64,000 nt of DNA, taken from NCBI RefSeq assembly GCF_001639725.1, contig NZ_LTAW01000004.1:248001-312000 (forward strand), in the 5' to 3' direction. How positions within the stretch are numbered: position 1 is the first letter of the stretch; every line of letters starts with the position of its first letter. Made by a program: the position numbers and the translations under genes. Shown in pieces: positions 8,790-17,409 of this stretch. The notes under the pieces were generated by a model that saw only the letters and a program-made list of their open reading frames with translations, was not told the origin of the DNA and ran no database searches. Source of the DNA: Marinomonas atlantica (GTDB taxonomy: Bacteria > Pseudomonadota > Gammaproteobacteria > Pseudomonadales > Marinomonadaceae).

Positions 8790-9593
8790 TCATACTAGTT
8801 TGGTCTGTATTGGCACGCCTGTTAACGACGGCTCACCTTTGATAGTGGCACGATGGAGTCGTCTAGGTTCATCACCGTAATCCGTAACGGCATAATGCTG
8901 AGTGACGCGGTTATCCCAAATCGCGACCGAGCCTTTTTGCCATGAGAAACGCACTTGATATTGCGTCTGTCGAGCCTTACTGAACAACCTTGATAGACGC
9001 TCTTGGCTGTCAGCTTCCGAGAGGCCTAAGATTGAGCGAGTAAATTGTTCATTGATAAACAGGACTTCTTGGCCTGTTTCAGGATGGGGTTGCATCATTG
9101 GACGGCGGATAGGGGGATAAGCTTGTGATCGCTCAGTGATAACGCTGTTGCCGTTTGCATCTAGATGATCATATCGGCTACCTGTGAAAGCATGTAATGT
9201 GTGGACAGCGTCTAATGAACGTAGCTCGGATTGGTCAGCAGTGGGAAGGTCTGACCATACAGCCGCCATATCACACCAAATAGTATCGCCACCACTTTCA
9301 GGAACGTATTGAGCGCGCAATATTGAGCATTTTGGAGGAACGGTCTGCCATGTCATATCGGTATGCCAATAACTCTGACCGGGGGGATTCCCGCGAGCGG
9401 TTTCAATGATGACGATTTGGTCGTTATCGATTAGGTGAGGAAAGAAGGGATGAGGCGGCTCGAGTATACCAAAGCGCTGCCCCAGTACTGTATGCGCTTC
9501 GGCCAATAATTTTTGATCTCGAAAGAATAGCACTTTATGGCGTAGAAAAGCCTGATACAAGGTATTAAACGTCTCGTCAGACATGGAAGACAA
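8790..9593 (-). CDS. TauD/TfdA-like alpha-ketoglutarate dioxygenase, eroded 5' end
   Basis: An Fe(II)/2-oxoglutarate dioxygenase of the taurine-dioxygenase family: RHKVLFFRDQ, the metal pair in SYWHTDMTW (His-x-Asp) and a distal His in VTQHYAVTDY followed by RRLHRATIKG, the oxoglutarate-binding Arg. The first in-frame start is a TTG (9593), or an ATG three codons later. Homology to the family's N-terminus continues upstream in frame (EITALTKTIGALVENIQLSS) to about 9650, where a stop at 9660-9662 precedes it with no ATG, GTG or TTG between. The gene may have lost its original start or use a rare one. The substrate is unknown. Confidence 0.8.
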   Translation of the reverse strand: MSSMSDETFNTLYQAFLRHKVLFFRDQKLLAEAHTVLGQRFGILEPPHPFFPHLIDNDQIVIIETARGNPPGQSYWHTDMTWQTVPPKCSILRAQYVPESGGDTIWCDMAAVWSDLPTADQSELRSLDAVHTLHAFTGSRYDHLDANGNSVITERSQAYPPIRRPMMQPHPETGQEVLFINEQFTRSILGLSEADSQERLSRLFSKARQTQYQVRFSWQKGSVAIWDNRVTQHYAVTDYGDEPRRLHRATIKGEPSLTGVPIQTKLV

Positions 9594-9696
9594 TTGAATA
9601 TTTTCTACTAATGCACCAATTGTCTTCGTTAACGCAGTGATCTCTATAATGACCCTGACTCATTTTTAATGGTGAGGTTTCCTTGCATAATACAAT

Positions 9697-10656
9697 TTAG
9701 TGATCCCTGTTTGTATTGATACTTCGGCATTGATAATTGCCGTCTAATGTCTGTTTGCAGTGAGGAATTGTGCTTTTGTTCAAGGTTGTTTTGCTCCTTG
9801 CTAATAGCACTCCGAAAATACTAAGTGAAAACCCTATTATAATTGCCTTCGTTATGGGCTCATCAAACATCATGTAGGCCCATACTGATGTGACAGGCGG
9901 TGTTAGATAAATAAGGCTAGACACTCTAGTGGCCGAGGTACGTGCTAGATTTACCCAATATAAGCCATATGCAGCGAAGGTTGAAAATACGACAAACCAT
10001 ATAACGGCATAGATAAATGGTCGGTTTAACTCTGGCATTAAAGCATTATCAATAATGGCCAGTGGCATGAATAATACAGTAGACATAAAGCACTGAATGG
10101 TAAGGGAGGGCAGTACCGGGCTGTTAGTTGCTTTTTTCTTTGAAATCAAAGTCGCAATCACAATGGAGATCATGCTGCCAAAAGCGAGTAAATAGCCCGC
10201 AAATGAGGCATCATCGATGCTGCCTAAAACTGGGATAGCTACACCGATAAACCCTAAGGCCAATCCTATCCACTGTTTTAAAATAACTTTTTCACGTAAC
10301 ACTAAACCAACACATGCAGCCGTGGCTAATGGTTGTAGTGCTGCAATCAGTGCCGCGATTCCCGCAGGAACTCCTAAGCTAATTGCTGAAATCATCATTG
10401 AAAGGTAGCCAAACATGGCAAAGCTTCCGATTAAGGCCTGTAAGCCTATCTCAGCAAAGGAAGTGCGTCGAATGGCTCGGATTGTAAAAGGAGCTAGTAT
10501 CAGTGTTGCCAATAGGAAGCGCCAAAACAAGACCCCGAAAATTGATGCAGTCATTGATGCAAGGCTGCCACCTATAAAACCTGAGCTCCATGCAATGACG
10601 AGCCCTATTTCCAAGGTGAGTGGTAGTAAAATAGTTTGAGGCATAAATGGGTCCAT
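9697..10656 (-). CDS. EamA (DMT-superfamily) transporter
   Basis: A membrane protein with about ten hydrophobic segments and the two EamA repeats (about residues 10-140 and 150-290 from this start), a metabolite or drug exporter family. The open frame extends to 10782, but that upstream part overlaps the divergent tetR start and the operator palindrome. I chose the ATG at 10656; the ATG at 10644 is as likely, because the predicted -10 box lies at 10659-10664. It sits upstream of the dioxygenase gene on the same strand (~50-100 bp), so the two may be cotranscribed under TetR control. Confidence 0.88.
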   Translation of the reverse strand: MDPFMPQTILLPLTLEIGLVIAWSSGFIGGSLASMTASIFGVLFWRFLLATLILAPFTIRAIRRTSFAEIGLQALIGSFAMFGYLSMMISAISLGVPAGIAALIAALQPLATAACVGLVLREKVILKQWIGLALGFIGVAIPVLGSIDDASFAGYLLAFGSMISIVIATLISKKKATNSPVLPSLTIQCFMSTVLFMPLAIIDNALMPELNRPFIYAVIWFVVFSTFAAYGLYWVNLARTSATRVSSLIYLTPPVTSVWAYMMFDEPITKAIIIGFSLSIFGVLLARSKTTLNKSTIPHCKQTLDGNYQCRSINTNRDH

Positions 10657-10674
10657 AGAAAGTAGAGTGATCGT

Positions 10675-10694
10675 TTTACTTTTGCAAAAGTAAA
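10675..10694. promoter_or_regulatory. perfect 20-bp palindrome, probable TetR operator with divergent promoters
   Basis: TTTACTTTTGCAAAAGTAAA is a perfect inverted repeat midway between the EamA and TetR genes. Its centre TTGCAA can serve as the -35 element in both directions: towards TetR it is 17 bp from TACAAT (10705-10710), towards EamA 17 bp from TACTTT (10664-10659). A repressor bound here would block both promoters. The position, symmetry and neighbouring TetR gene support operator function; binding is inferred. Confidence 0.7.
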
Positions 10695-10708
10695 GAGATC
10701 GTTCTACA

Positions 10709-11233
10709 ATGTCAACCATGAATAAAACACAGCAAAAAATAGCCGCGGCATTAGAACACGCCTTTGCGGAAAATGGCTTCACTGAAATAGGCGTGGATGG
10801 CTTGCGTGATGCAACTCAAGTAAGCCTTCGTACGCTTTATAAATATTGTCCTTCTCGAGAAGAGATGATTATTACGGCGTTAGACTATCGCCACATGCGG
10901 TATATGACACACCTGTTTGATGATTTGCCGTTAAACTCTGAACAAGCACTTGACGAAATTTGGGGGCGTGTTGGTACCTGGATGTTAGAAAACGCGGCCA
11001 ACGGGTGTTTGTTTCATGGTGCCTGTGCGTCGCATCCAAACAGCTTGGCTATCCGAACCATGTTAGAGCGTCATAAAATGGAAGTGATAAACAAAATGGT
11101 ACTAATCACGGGCTTGGTGTCTGCGAGGGATCAGCTGATGTTATTGCATGAAGGTATAACTCAAAGCTGGCCTCTAATGCATGAGAGCGCTGTAAAGACC
11201 GCGACGACATTTTCACGAGCGCTGTTTTCTTAG
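10709..11233 (+). CDS. TetR/AcrR family transcriptional regulator
   Basis: A 174-residue protein with an N-terminal TetR helix-turn-helix (AFAENGFTEIGVDGLRDATQ, then VSLRTLYKYCPSREEMI, residues ~18-58) and a helical ligand-binding C-terminus. It is divergent from the EamA transporter and very likely represses it and itself through the palindrome at 10675-10694. The ATG at 10709 overlaps the best -10 box (10705-10710), so the real start may be the ATG at 10718; a transcript from this promoter would then be almost leaderless. Confidence 0.88.
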   Translation: MSTMNKTQQKIAAALEHAFAENGFTEIGVDGLRDATQVSLRTLYKYCPSREEMIITALDYRHMRYMTHLFDDLPLNSEQALDEIWGRVGTWMLENAANGCLFHGACASHPNSLAIRTMLERHKMEVINKMVLITGLVSARDQLMLLHEGITQSWPLMHESAVKTATTFSRALFS

Positions 11234-11348
11234 CATAGGGCTTATTCGTAGGGTGTAGAAGCCCTCAGTTGGTGTTGTCCCCATGCATAGCTTTATTATC
11301 ATTAGTCCCTGTTCTATTTATATAAGACTATAGCGTGCCACTTTATCG

Positions 11349-11860
11349 CTAGTAGGCGCGATCCCAAACCACACAACCGTCATGAATCTTTGAGAGCAAC
11401 GAGAGTACATCTTGGTTATTGCGCAGCTCACTGACCACAGCGAGGGCTTCATCAAGGTTCTTTTTATTGAATTTTTCATCGACCTTGGCTTCTAGCATAT
11501 CATCGACCCCGATGGCGGTGATCTCAATGTAAGCGCGTTTTTCTGGGCTAGATAGGTTGCTTAACTCCGATCCCATGGTCTCGAGTTGTTCTTCAGAGAA
11601 GTCATATTGCTCCAACATATTGATCATGCTGGTCACCGAGTCCAAAGCAAACTCTCGACCATGGCGTTCTTCATTATCTTTTAACAAGGCTTCGTTACCG
11701 TGGCATGCAATGCCAAAATTCTTTTTGACCGAGTCGACTATGGCCCCGAGCGCATTTTGTAACTCAGAGGAGGTGTTGCTGAGTCGAGATTGGCTAGGTG
11801 GTTGGGATGAATAAGACTCTATCGCTAAGTTCGCATGCCAGTCACTGAGATATGTGCCAT
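11349..11860 (-). pseudogene. relic of the 595-aa unknown protein (start plus middle region)
   Basis: At 11860 an ATG begins MAHISVTGM, matching the MAHISLTSL start of the intact 595-aa protein, but this frame stops after 11 codons. In another frame, sequence from about 11790 to 11390 matches residues ~290-405 of the intact protein: LQNALGAIVDSVKKNFGIA, NEALLKDNEERHGREFALDS and KKNLDEALAVVSELRNN all have close counterparts. It then diverges and stops at 11349. Residues ~12-285 and everything beyond ~410 are missing, so this is an internally deleted, frameshifted copy. A 112-codon frame from the ATG at 11687 remains open but is unlikely to be a functional gene. Confidence 0.78.
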
Positions 11861-11885
11861 TCTTAACGTCCTTTTATTGAATCCA

Positions 11886-11903
11886 TAGAACTTAAGCAGA
11901 GTC
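11886..11903. promoter_or_regulatory. 18-bp motif shared with 13726-13743
   Basis: TAGAACTTAAGCAGAGTC here differs at one position from a copy at 13726-13743. This copy lies 127 bp before msrP, the other about 70 bp before the substrate-binding protein gene. It could be a common regulator site or a scrap of duplicated intergenic DNA; no known consensus is recognised. Confidence 0.35.
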
Positions 11904-12030
11904 TTTGCTACTTTGCCTGTCTATGGTGATTCATTGGCTTGTAAGTGTGGCGTAAATGTGATGTTTAGTGGGTTGGTCGAACCAGTGCGTACTTTAGCAG
12001 TCCATAGCGTCGATGGCAGAGGAGAGAGCT

Positions 12031-13020
12031 ATGTTGATTAAAAATAAGAAACGGTCCGATTGTTCTGAAAATGAGGTCACTGATCAGTCGGTTTATCTAA
12101 ACCGACGCCAGTTTATGAAGGTCACAGGAGGCGCTGCGTTAGGATTAAGCTTTGGTAATGCCTTTGCAGCACTGCAATCTGGCAATCCTTTAGCGCAGCC
12201 ACAAGCACTGCAAAATGTTTTTCAAAACATCGCTGAAACGACCTATGGCAAAGGTGAAACGCCTGCACCTTATGATGTGGCGACGTCCTACAATAACTTC
12301 TATGAATTTGGATATGGTAAGGATGATCCTGCAAAAAAATCAGGCTCGCTAGAGACGCGTCCTTGGAGCATTACCGTTGAAGGTGAAGCTGAGGTTACGG
12401 GTGTGTTTGATTTAGATGACATCATCAAAGAAGCGGCTTTAGAAGAACGAATCTACCGTCTTCGCTGTGTTGAAGCGTGGTCAATGGTGATTCCTTGGGT
12501 GGGCATACCGCTTGGGGATGTACTGAAAAAATTCAAACCGACCTCCAAAGCCAAATACGTTTATTTTGAAACGCTCTATGACCCAAAACAAATGTCGGGG
12601 CAGCGAGGTGGTTCCATCGAATGGCCCTACCGCGAAGGCTTACGCATGGACGAGGCCATGAATCCTTTGGCGTTACTCAGTGTCGGCATGTATGGCAGTA
12701 TCTTACCCAATCAAAACGGCGCGCCAGTTAGGTTGGTATTACCATGGAAATATGGATTTAAAAGTATTAAATCCATCGTCAAAATACGCTTTGTTGAGAA
12801 GATGCCGACCTCCACTTGGATGATGTTAGCGCCGAAAGAATATGGCTTTTATGCCAACGTGAACCCTCAAGTGGATCACCCAAGATGGTCGCAAAAGGAA
12901 GAGCGAAGATTACCGAGCGGTGTGCTTTTTCCGAATGTCATTGAAACCGAAATGTTCAATGGCTACCAAGAGGAAGTCGCGGATTTATATGCCGGTATGG
13001 ACCTGAAGAAGAACTTTTAA
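12031..13020 (+). CDS. msrP: protein-methionine-sulfoxide reductase catalytic subunit MsrP
   Basis: A periplasmic molybdopterin enzyme that repairs oxidised methionine in envelope proteins. The Tat signal (NRRQFMKVTGGAALGLSFG) is near residues 25-45. The sulfite-oxidase fold motifs are conserved: SYNNFYEFGYGKDDPAKKSG, EERIYRLRCVEAWSMVIPWV with the molybdenum-ligand Cys, and NGAPVRLVLPWKYGFKSIKS. The start chosen is the ATG at 12031, which has AGGAGAG just upstream; an in-frame ATG six codons earlier is possible. msrQ follows after one base, the standard MsrPQ operon. Confidence 0.95.
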   Translation: MLIKNKKRSDCSENEVTDQSVYLNRRQFMKVTGGAALGLSFGNAFAALQSGNPLAQPQALQNVFQNIAETTYGKGETPAPYDVATSYNNFYEFGYGKDDPAKKSGSLETRPWSITVEGEAEVTGVFDLDDIIKEAALEERIYRLRCVEAWSMVIPWVGIPLGDVLKKFKPTSKAKYVYFETLYDPKQMSGQRGGSIEWPYREGLRMDEAMNPLALLSVGMYGSILPNQNGAPVRLVLPWKYGFKSIKSIVKIRFVEKMPTSTWMMLAPKEYGFYANVNPQVDHPRWSQKEERRLPSGVLFPNVIETEMFNGYQEEVADLYAGMDLKKNF

Positions 13021-13021
13021 C

Positions 13022-13627
13022 GTGAAGAAATTTTGGGATCGTAAAGAAAAGCCGTACGTACTGATTGTTTTTCTACTACCGTTTTTTTGGATGTCAGGCT
13101 CTTTATTATTAGGTCACTATTTTCCGGATCCGGGCAAACTATTAATGCGATTAAGCGGTATTTGGGCCTGTGTGTTTATGGCGGCTGCTTTGTCTATTAC
13201 TCCGCTGATGAAACTTAAGCGTTTAAAAGCACTGACTCGATATCGGCGCTTTGTTGGGTTTTCTGCGTTTTTCTATGCCATCCTGCACCTTGTGATCTAT
13301 TTGGTACTGTTTGCCGGATTAAGCTGGCGTTGGATACGCTCAGATTTGCTCGAAAAACCTTATATTTACGCGGGTGTGCTCGCACTTGTGGCTCTCTTTG
13401 TATTAGCCATCACCAGCACTAAGAAAATGATGAAACGGCTCGGACGCAATTGGAAGCGTCTGCATCGTTGTGTTTACCTCGCAGCGCTCGCCATCCTTTT
13501 GCACTTGTGGTGGCAAGTGAAAAGCGATACCTCGCTCGCGGTGATTTTTTCAGTGATTTTTGCTGTGCTTTTAGGTTACAGGCTGATCGTAAATCGGAAG
13601 TATTTAACCTTCAAACGGATGCACTAG
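13022..13627 (+). CDS. msrQ: MsrQ heme-binding membrane subunit
   Basis: A 201-residue inner-membrane b-type cytochrome of the YedZ/ferric-reductase family that passes quinone-pool electrons to periplasmic MsrP. It has about five to six membrane segments, with candidate heme-ligand histidines in AILHLVIYLV (about residue 83) and in RLHRCVYLAALAILLHLWW (about 141-160). It begins with GTG one base after the msrP stop, so translation is probably coupled. Confidence 0.93.
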   Translation: MKKFWDRKEKPYVLIVFLLPFFWMSGSLLLGHYFPDPGKLLMRLSGIWACVFMAAALSITPLMKLKRLKALTRYRRFVGFSAFFYAILHLVIYLVLFAGLSWRWIRSDLLEKPYIYAGVLALVALFVLAITSTKKMMKRLGRNWKRLHRCVYLAALAILLHLWWQVKSDTSLAVIFSVIFAVLLGYRLIVNRKYLTFKRMH

Positions 13628-13725
13628 AGAAAGTGCGATACCTTGAATCACTCGATTACAGAATATTACATCCTACTCAGTTTATTCTAATACAATAAAA
13701 GATCACCGTTGCTAACAGTGAGCAG

Positions 13726-13743
13726 TAGAACTTAAACAGAGTC
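13726..13743. promoter_or_regulatory. 18-bp motif shared with 11886-11903
   Basis: TAGAACTTAAACAGAGTC, one mismatch from the copy upstream of msrP. It sits between msrQ and the Tat-exported binding protein gene, 70 bp before that gene's ATG, in a position suited to a promoter or regulator site. Function is inferred only from the repetition. Confidence 0.35.
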
Positions 13744-13813
13744 CCTTTAATGCATTGTCTGTTTTACGATCTACACTGTAGTAATTCTTTAGAGCTGTGA
13801 TAGGACAAGCAAT

Positions 13814-15082
13814 ATGAGTGATTTAATCGATCGTCGAAGCTTTTTGCGAACTCTTGGAGCCGGTGCTGCATTATCGACTGTTGCACTGAAAGCACCTTAC
13901 GCTTACTCCAACAAGATGGTTACATTACGAGTGATGGGGACGCACGTCACGTTGCAAGAAGAGCTTCGTCAACGGGCCATGAAAGAATTAGGCATTAACC
14001 TCGAATTTACTCCCCTAGGGGACGCGGCGTTACTGCAAAAAGCGTCCTCCGATCCCAGCGCCTTTGATCTGTATGAGCACTGGTCTGATTCGATTAACAT
14101 CTTGTGGCAAGCTGGCTCCATTCAGCCCCTTGAAACGGATCGCTTGAGATACTGGCACGAGGTTAACAACCTGACTAAAACAGGAAAGTTAACGGAAAAC
14201 TCTCATGCCGGTGCGGGCGATGCGCCCAACAAGATTATTTATGTTCAGTCAGATGGATCTCTCGGCTCGAATCCGACTAATCAGCTGAGTTTTATGCCGT
14301 ATGTTCATAATGTGGATTCCTTTGGTTACAACACCCAATATATTCCTGAAGGTATCGCGTATGAGACAGAGTCTTGGTCGTGGCTGCTAGACGAGCGAAA
14401 CAAAGGAAAAGTAGCACTCATTAATGCACCAACGATTGGTATCTTTGATGCAGCATTGGCCGCCCAAGCACAAGGGCTGATGACATTTGGTGATATTGGC
14501 AATATGACCATCGATGAAATAGATCAATTGTTCAGAATTTTATTGCAGAAAAAGCGACAAGGGCATTTCTCAGGTTTTTGGACATCCGTTCCGCAATCGG
14601 TAGAGTTTATGACATCTGGACGCGCCAATATTCAAAGCATGTTTTCGCCAGCGGTTAGTGCCTGTCGAGGTCAAGGTGTCCCTGTTGTCTATGCAGCGCC
14701 AAAAGAAGGCTATCGAGCTTGGCATGGTGTGATGTGTTTGTCTTCGAACGCCAGTGAAGAAGTGAAAGATGCAGCTTATAGGTATATGAATTGGTGGTTA
14801 TCTGGTTATCCTGGTGCCTTTATTGCGCGTCAAGGTTATTACATTTCTAACCCAGAGCGCAGTCGAGACTTGATGTCTCAGGCAGAGTGGGATTACTGGT
14901 ATGATGGAAAAGAAGCGGTCACCGATTTAAGAGGAACGGATGGTAATATTTCGGTGAAAGCAGGGGAAGTAAGACACGGTGGTAGCTATGTGTCACGCTT
15001 ATCAAACATTGCTGTCTGGAATACCGTCATGCAAAACTACGACTACAGTTTAGACAAATGGTTTGAGTTACTAAACGCTTAA
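13814..15082 (+). CDS. Tat-exported extracellular solute-binding protein (PotD-like)
   Basis: A 422-residue periplasmic binding protein with an RR signal DRRSFLRTLGAGAALST (residues ~6-22) typical of Tat export. The body resembles polyamine- or iron-type binding proteins of ABC uptake systems (bacterial extracellular solute-binding family), with a glycine/tryptophan-rich core and conserved YMNWWLSGYPGAFIARQGYY near 325. No permease or ATPase genes follow. Instead a hybrid histidine kinase starts 9 bp later, so this protein probably serves as its periplasmic ligand sensor. The ligand cannot be named. Confidence 0.88.
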   Translation: MSDLIDRRSFLRTLGAGAALSTVALKAPYAYSNKMVTLRVMGTHVTLQEELRQRAMKELGINLEFTPLGDAALLQKASSDPSAFDLYEHWSDSINILWQAGSIQPLETDRLRYWHEVNNLTKTGKLTENSHAGAGDAPNKIIYVQSDGSLGSNPTNQLSFMPYVHNVDSFGYNTQYIPEGIAYETESWSWLLDERNKGKVALINAPTIGIFDAALAAQAQGLMTFGDIGNMTIDEIDQLFRILLQKKRQGHFSGFWTSVPQSVEFMTSGRANIQSMFSPAVSACRGQGVPVVYAAPKEGYRAWHGVMCLSSNASEEVKDAAYRYMNWWLSGYPGAFIARQGYYISNPERSRDLMSQAEWDYWYDGKEAVTDLRGTDGNISVKAGEVRHGGSYVSRLSNIAVWNTVMQNYDYSLDKWFELLNA

Positions 15083-15091
15083 GGAATACAT

Positions 15092-17341
15092 GTGTTTTCA
15101 ATCATCACTCGTTCTATAGCCGCAAAGGTTGCTTTAGCCTTCAGTTTTGTTGCTGTGATACTTGCCGTCAGTTACATGGTCATGGCACAGCGTCTCGATA
15201 CAATCGGCGAGGCCATGGATAATGTTGCTGATATCAATCGCTATACCACTTCAATCATACGTATAAACAAAGATATTATTGAAATACAACGAGATGTTTC
15301 TGTCTATAGCTTATCGGGAAGCGATGCTGTATTTGAAAAAATAGATGAAAACTTTCAGGACATAAAAGTTAGGCTAGATTTATTATCTGATGTCGATATT
15401 TCAGAAGTAGAACGTCAATACATTAGCTCGCTTGTAATGTTAGTCGATGAGCTAGGACAAAACCTAAAGGGCCTTACCTCTCTTTATAAGTCAAGATCAG
15501 TTCTCATAGATGATGTGCTAGAGGGCGTCTATCAAACGGCAATTACCGAGCTCTATAACTTAAATAAAATGTCTAGTAGCGTAGAAAATGAGCTTGCAAT
15601 AGTAGAGGAAATGAACAAATGGCATACCTTACATCGTAACGCTTGGTTGTTTTTATCTAAAAAAGACTACCTTAAAAGAAAACAGGTCTCTTCCGTTTTA
15701 AAAGAAATAGCGACTAGTCGTTTGTTTGGCAAAAGTGAAGAATCCATAAGGCTAAGTGACCTTGCAAAAGAGTATCAAAAATACTTCTTAAAAAGCATAC
15801 AGATTAATCGAAACTATTTTAATCTCGTTAATGTGGTGATGGCTGGTAATGCCATCGAATTTAGTATCTTAGCCAATGTGTTAAGAGAACATTCTCAATT
15901 ACGACTACAGAACATAAAAGAACGTGCTAACGAAAGCATCATTACAACAGAAAATATTCTAAACATGCTGAGTGTTGCAATTATCTTGTATTTGATATTT
16001 CTGGCATTTTTTCTTCATGTCCATATCACTAAAGCCATTACGCTTTTAACAGCTAGCTTTAGTCGATTTCTTAGTGGTGATCTATCAGCGTCAGTACATC
16101 ACACCAGCCGAAAAGACGAAATCGGTGTATTAGCTCAGGCGGCCAGTCGTTTTCGAGATATGAGTATAGACTTGGACAAAGAGAAACAAGCTGCTGTGCA
16201 CATGTCTAAAGTGAAGTCGGAATTTCTTGCAAATATGAGTCACGAGATTCGCACACCCATGAATGGTATCTTGGGGATGGCATCGCAGCTTTCGCACACA
16301 GACCTAGTCGCGCAACAAAAAGAAATGCTCAATATTATTATGTCATCCGGGGAAAGCTTATTGGTGATTATCAATGATATTTTAGACGTGAGTAAGATTG
16401 AAGCAGGTAAAATCGAGCTTGAGCAACGCCCCATAGGCTTGAATGCATTATTAAAAGACATTGAGCTTTTATTTAAAGGCCAAGCTACTGCTAAAGGCAT
16501 TCAATTATCAGTCCGCACGTGCCCAACAAACCAGAGCGTAGCTTTTGTCGGCGATGAAACAAGAATCAAGCAGATACTGATGAATTTGCTGGGGAATGCG
16601 ATCAAATTCACAGACCACGGTGAAGTCGCCTTAACAGCCCACGCTGAAGTAGATTCGGACGATAAAATGACCTTGTTGTTCAGCGTGACCGATACCGGTA
16701 TTGGTATTGACCCTGACAACATTGAAAAGCTGTTTGGTGCCTTCGCACAAGCGGACACATCCATAACGCGAAAATTTGGTGGTACAGGGCTGGGGCTAAC
16801 CATCACCAGTCAGTTGCTGTCTTTAATGGGATCTAAACTTGAAGTCGAGAGTGACGTCAAAAAAGGGTCGAGGTTCTTTTTTGAAATTGAAACCGAACAA
16901 TGCTCTCTAGCCGTACCAGATACGCAAGCTGAAAAGAATGATACGTCATCAGAGAAGGCCGACTATTCGAATTTAAAGGTACTGGTGGCCGAAGACAACA
17001 AAACTAACCAGATTGTTGTTAAAGGGTTCCTAAGTAAGCTAAAAGTTGGCTCGATTACACTTGCCGAAGATGGTGAGCAAGCTATCAATATCTGTAAAAA
17101 AGAGGTGTTTGATTTGATCTTTATGGACATGCAAATGCCAGTAGTGGATGGCCTACAAGCGACCATGGAAATAAAAAAAATGGATGACTATCGTAATGTC
17201 CCCATCATCGCATTAACAGCTAACGTTTTTGAAGAAGACAAGAAACAATGTGAAGAGGCTGGAATGTGTGATTTTGTGGGCAAGCCAATTAACCTTACCC
17301 AGTTAGAAAGCATTCTTGATAAATGGTCTAGACAATCTTAA
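15092..17341 (+). CDS. hybrid sensor histidine kinase with receiver (TorS-like layout)
   Basis: A 749-residue hybrid kinase: TM1 at about 10-30, a helical periplasmic sensor to about 290, TM2 at about 290-315, HAMP, dimerisation H-box MSHEIRTPMNGILGM near 385, the ATPase N/G boxes (LMNLLGNAIKFTDHG, then DTGIGI and GGTGLGL) and a C-terminal receiver with FDLIFMDMQMPVVDG near 680. No HPt domain follows, so the phosphate must go to a separate HPt protein or response regulator not in the window. It starts at GTG with AAGGA 7 bp upstream, overlapping the stop region of the binding-protein gene, which strongly suggests one operon and direct sensing of the liganded binding protein, as TorT does for TorS. 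Confidence 0.9.
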   Translation: MFSIITRSIAAKVALAFSFVAVILAVSYMVMAQRLDTIGEAMDNVADINRYTTSIIRINKDIIEIQRDVSVYSLSGSDAVFEKIDENFQDIKVRLDLLSDVDISEVERQYISSLVMLVDELGQNLKGLTSLYKSRSVLIDDVLEGVYQTAITELYNLNKMSSSVENELAIVEEMNKWHTLHRNAWLFLSKKDYLKRKQVSSVLKEIATSRLFGKSEESIRLSDLAKEYQKYFLKSIQINRNYFNLVNVVMAGNAIEFSILANVLREHSQLRLQNIKERANESIITTENILNMLSVAIILYLIFLAFFLHVHITKAITLLTASFSRFLSGDLSASVHHTSRKDEIGVLAQAASRFRDMSIDLDKEKQAAVHMSKVKSEFLANMSHEIRTPMNGILGMASQLSHTDLVAQQKEMLNIIMSSGESLLVIINDILDVSKIEAGKIELEQRPIGLNALLKDIELLFKGQATAKGIQLSVRTCPTNQSVAFVGDETRIKQILMNLLGNAIKFTDHGEVALTAHAEVDSDDKMTLLFSVTDTGIGIDPDNIEKLFGAFAQADTSITRKFGGTGLGLTITSQLLSLMGSKLEVESDVKKGSRFFFEIETEQCSLAVPDTQAEKNDTSSEKADYSNLKVLVAEDNKTNQIVVKGFLSKLKVGSITLAEDGEQAINICKKEVFDLIFMDMQMPVVDGLQATMEIKKMDDYRNVPIIALTANVFEEDKKQCEEAGMCDFVGKPINLTQLESILDKWSRQS

Positions 17342-17409
17342 AGGTATCGATTTTCGGTTTTAGTATTTAGTATGTTGTTTTATAAGCCTTTTTTTTTATT
17401 TGAGTGTCC

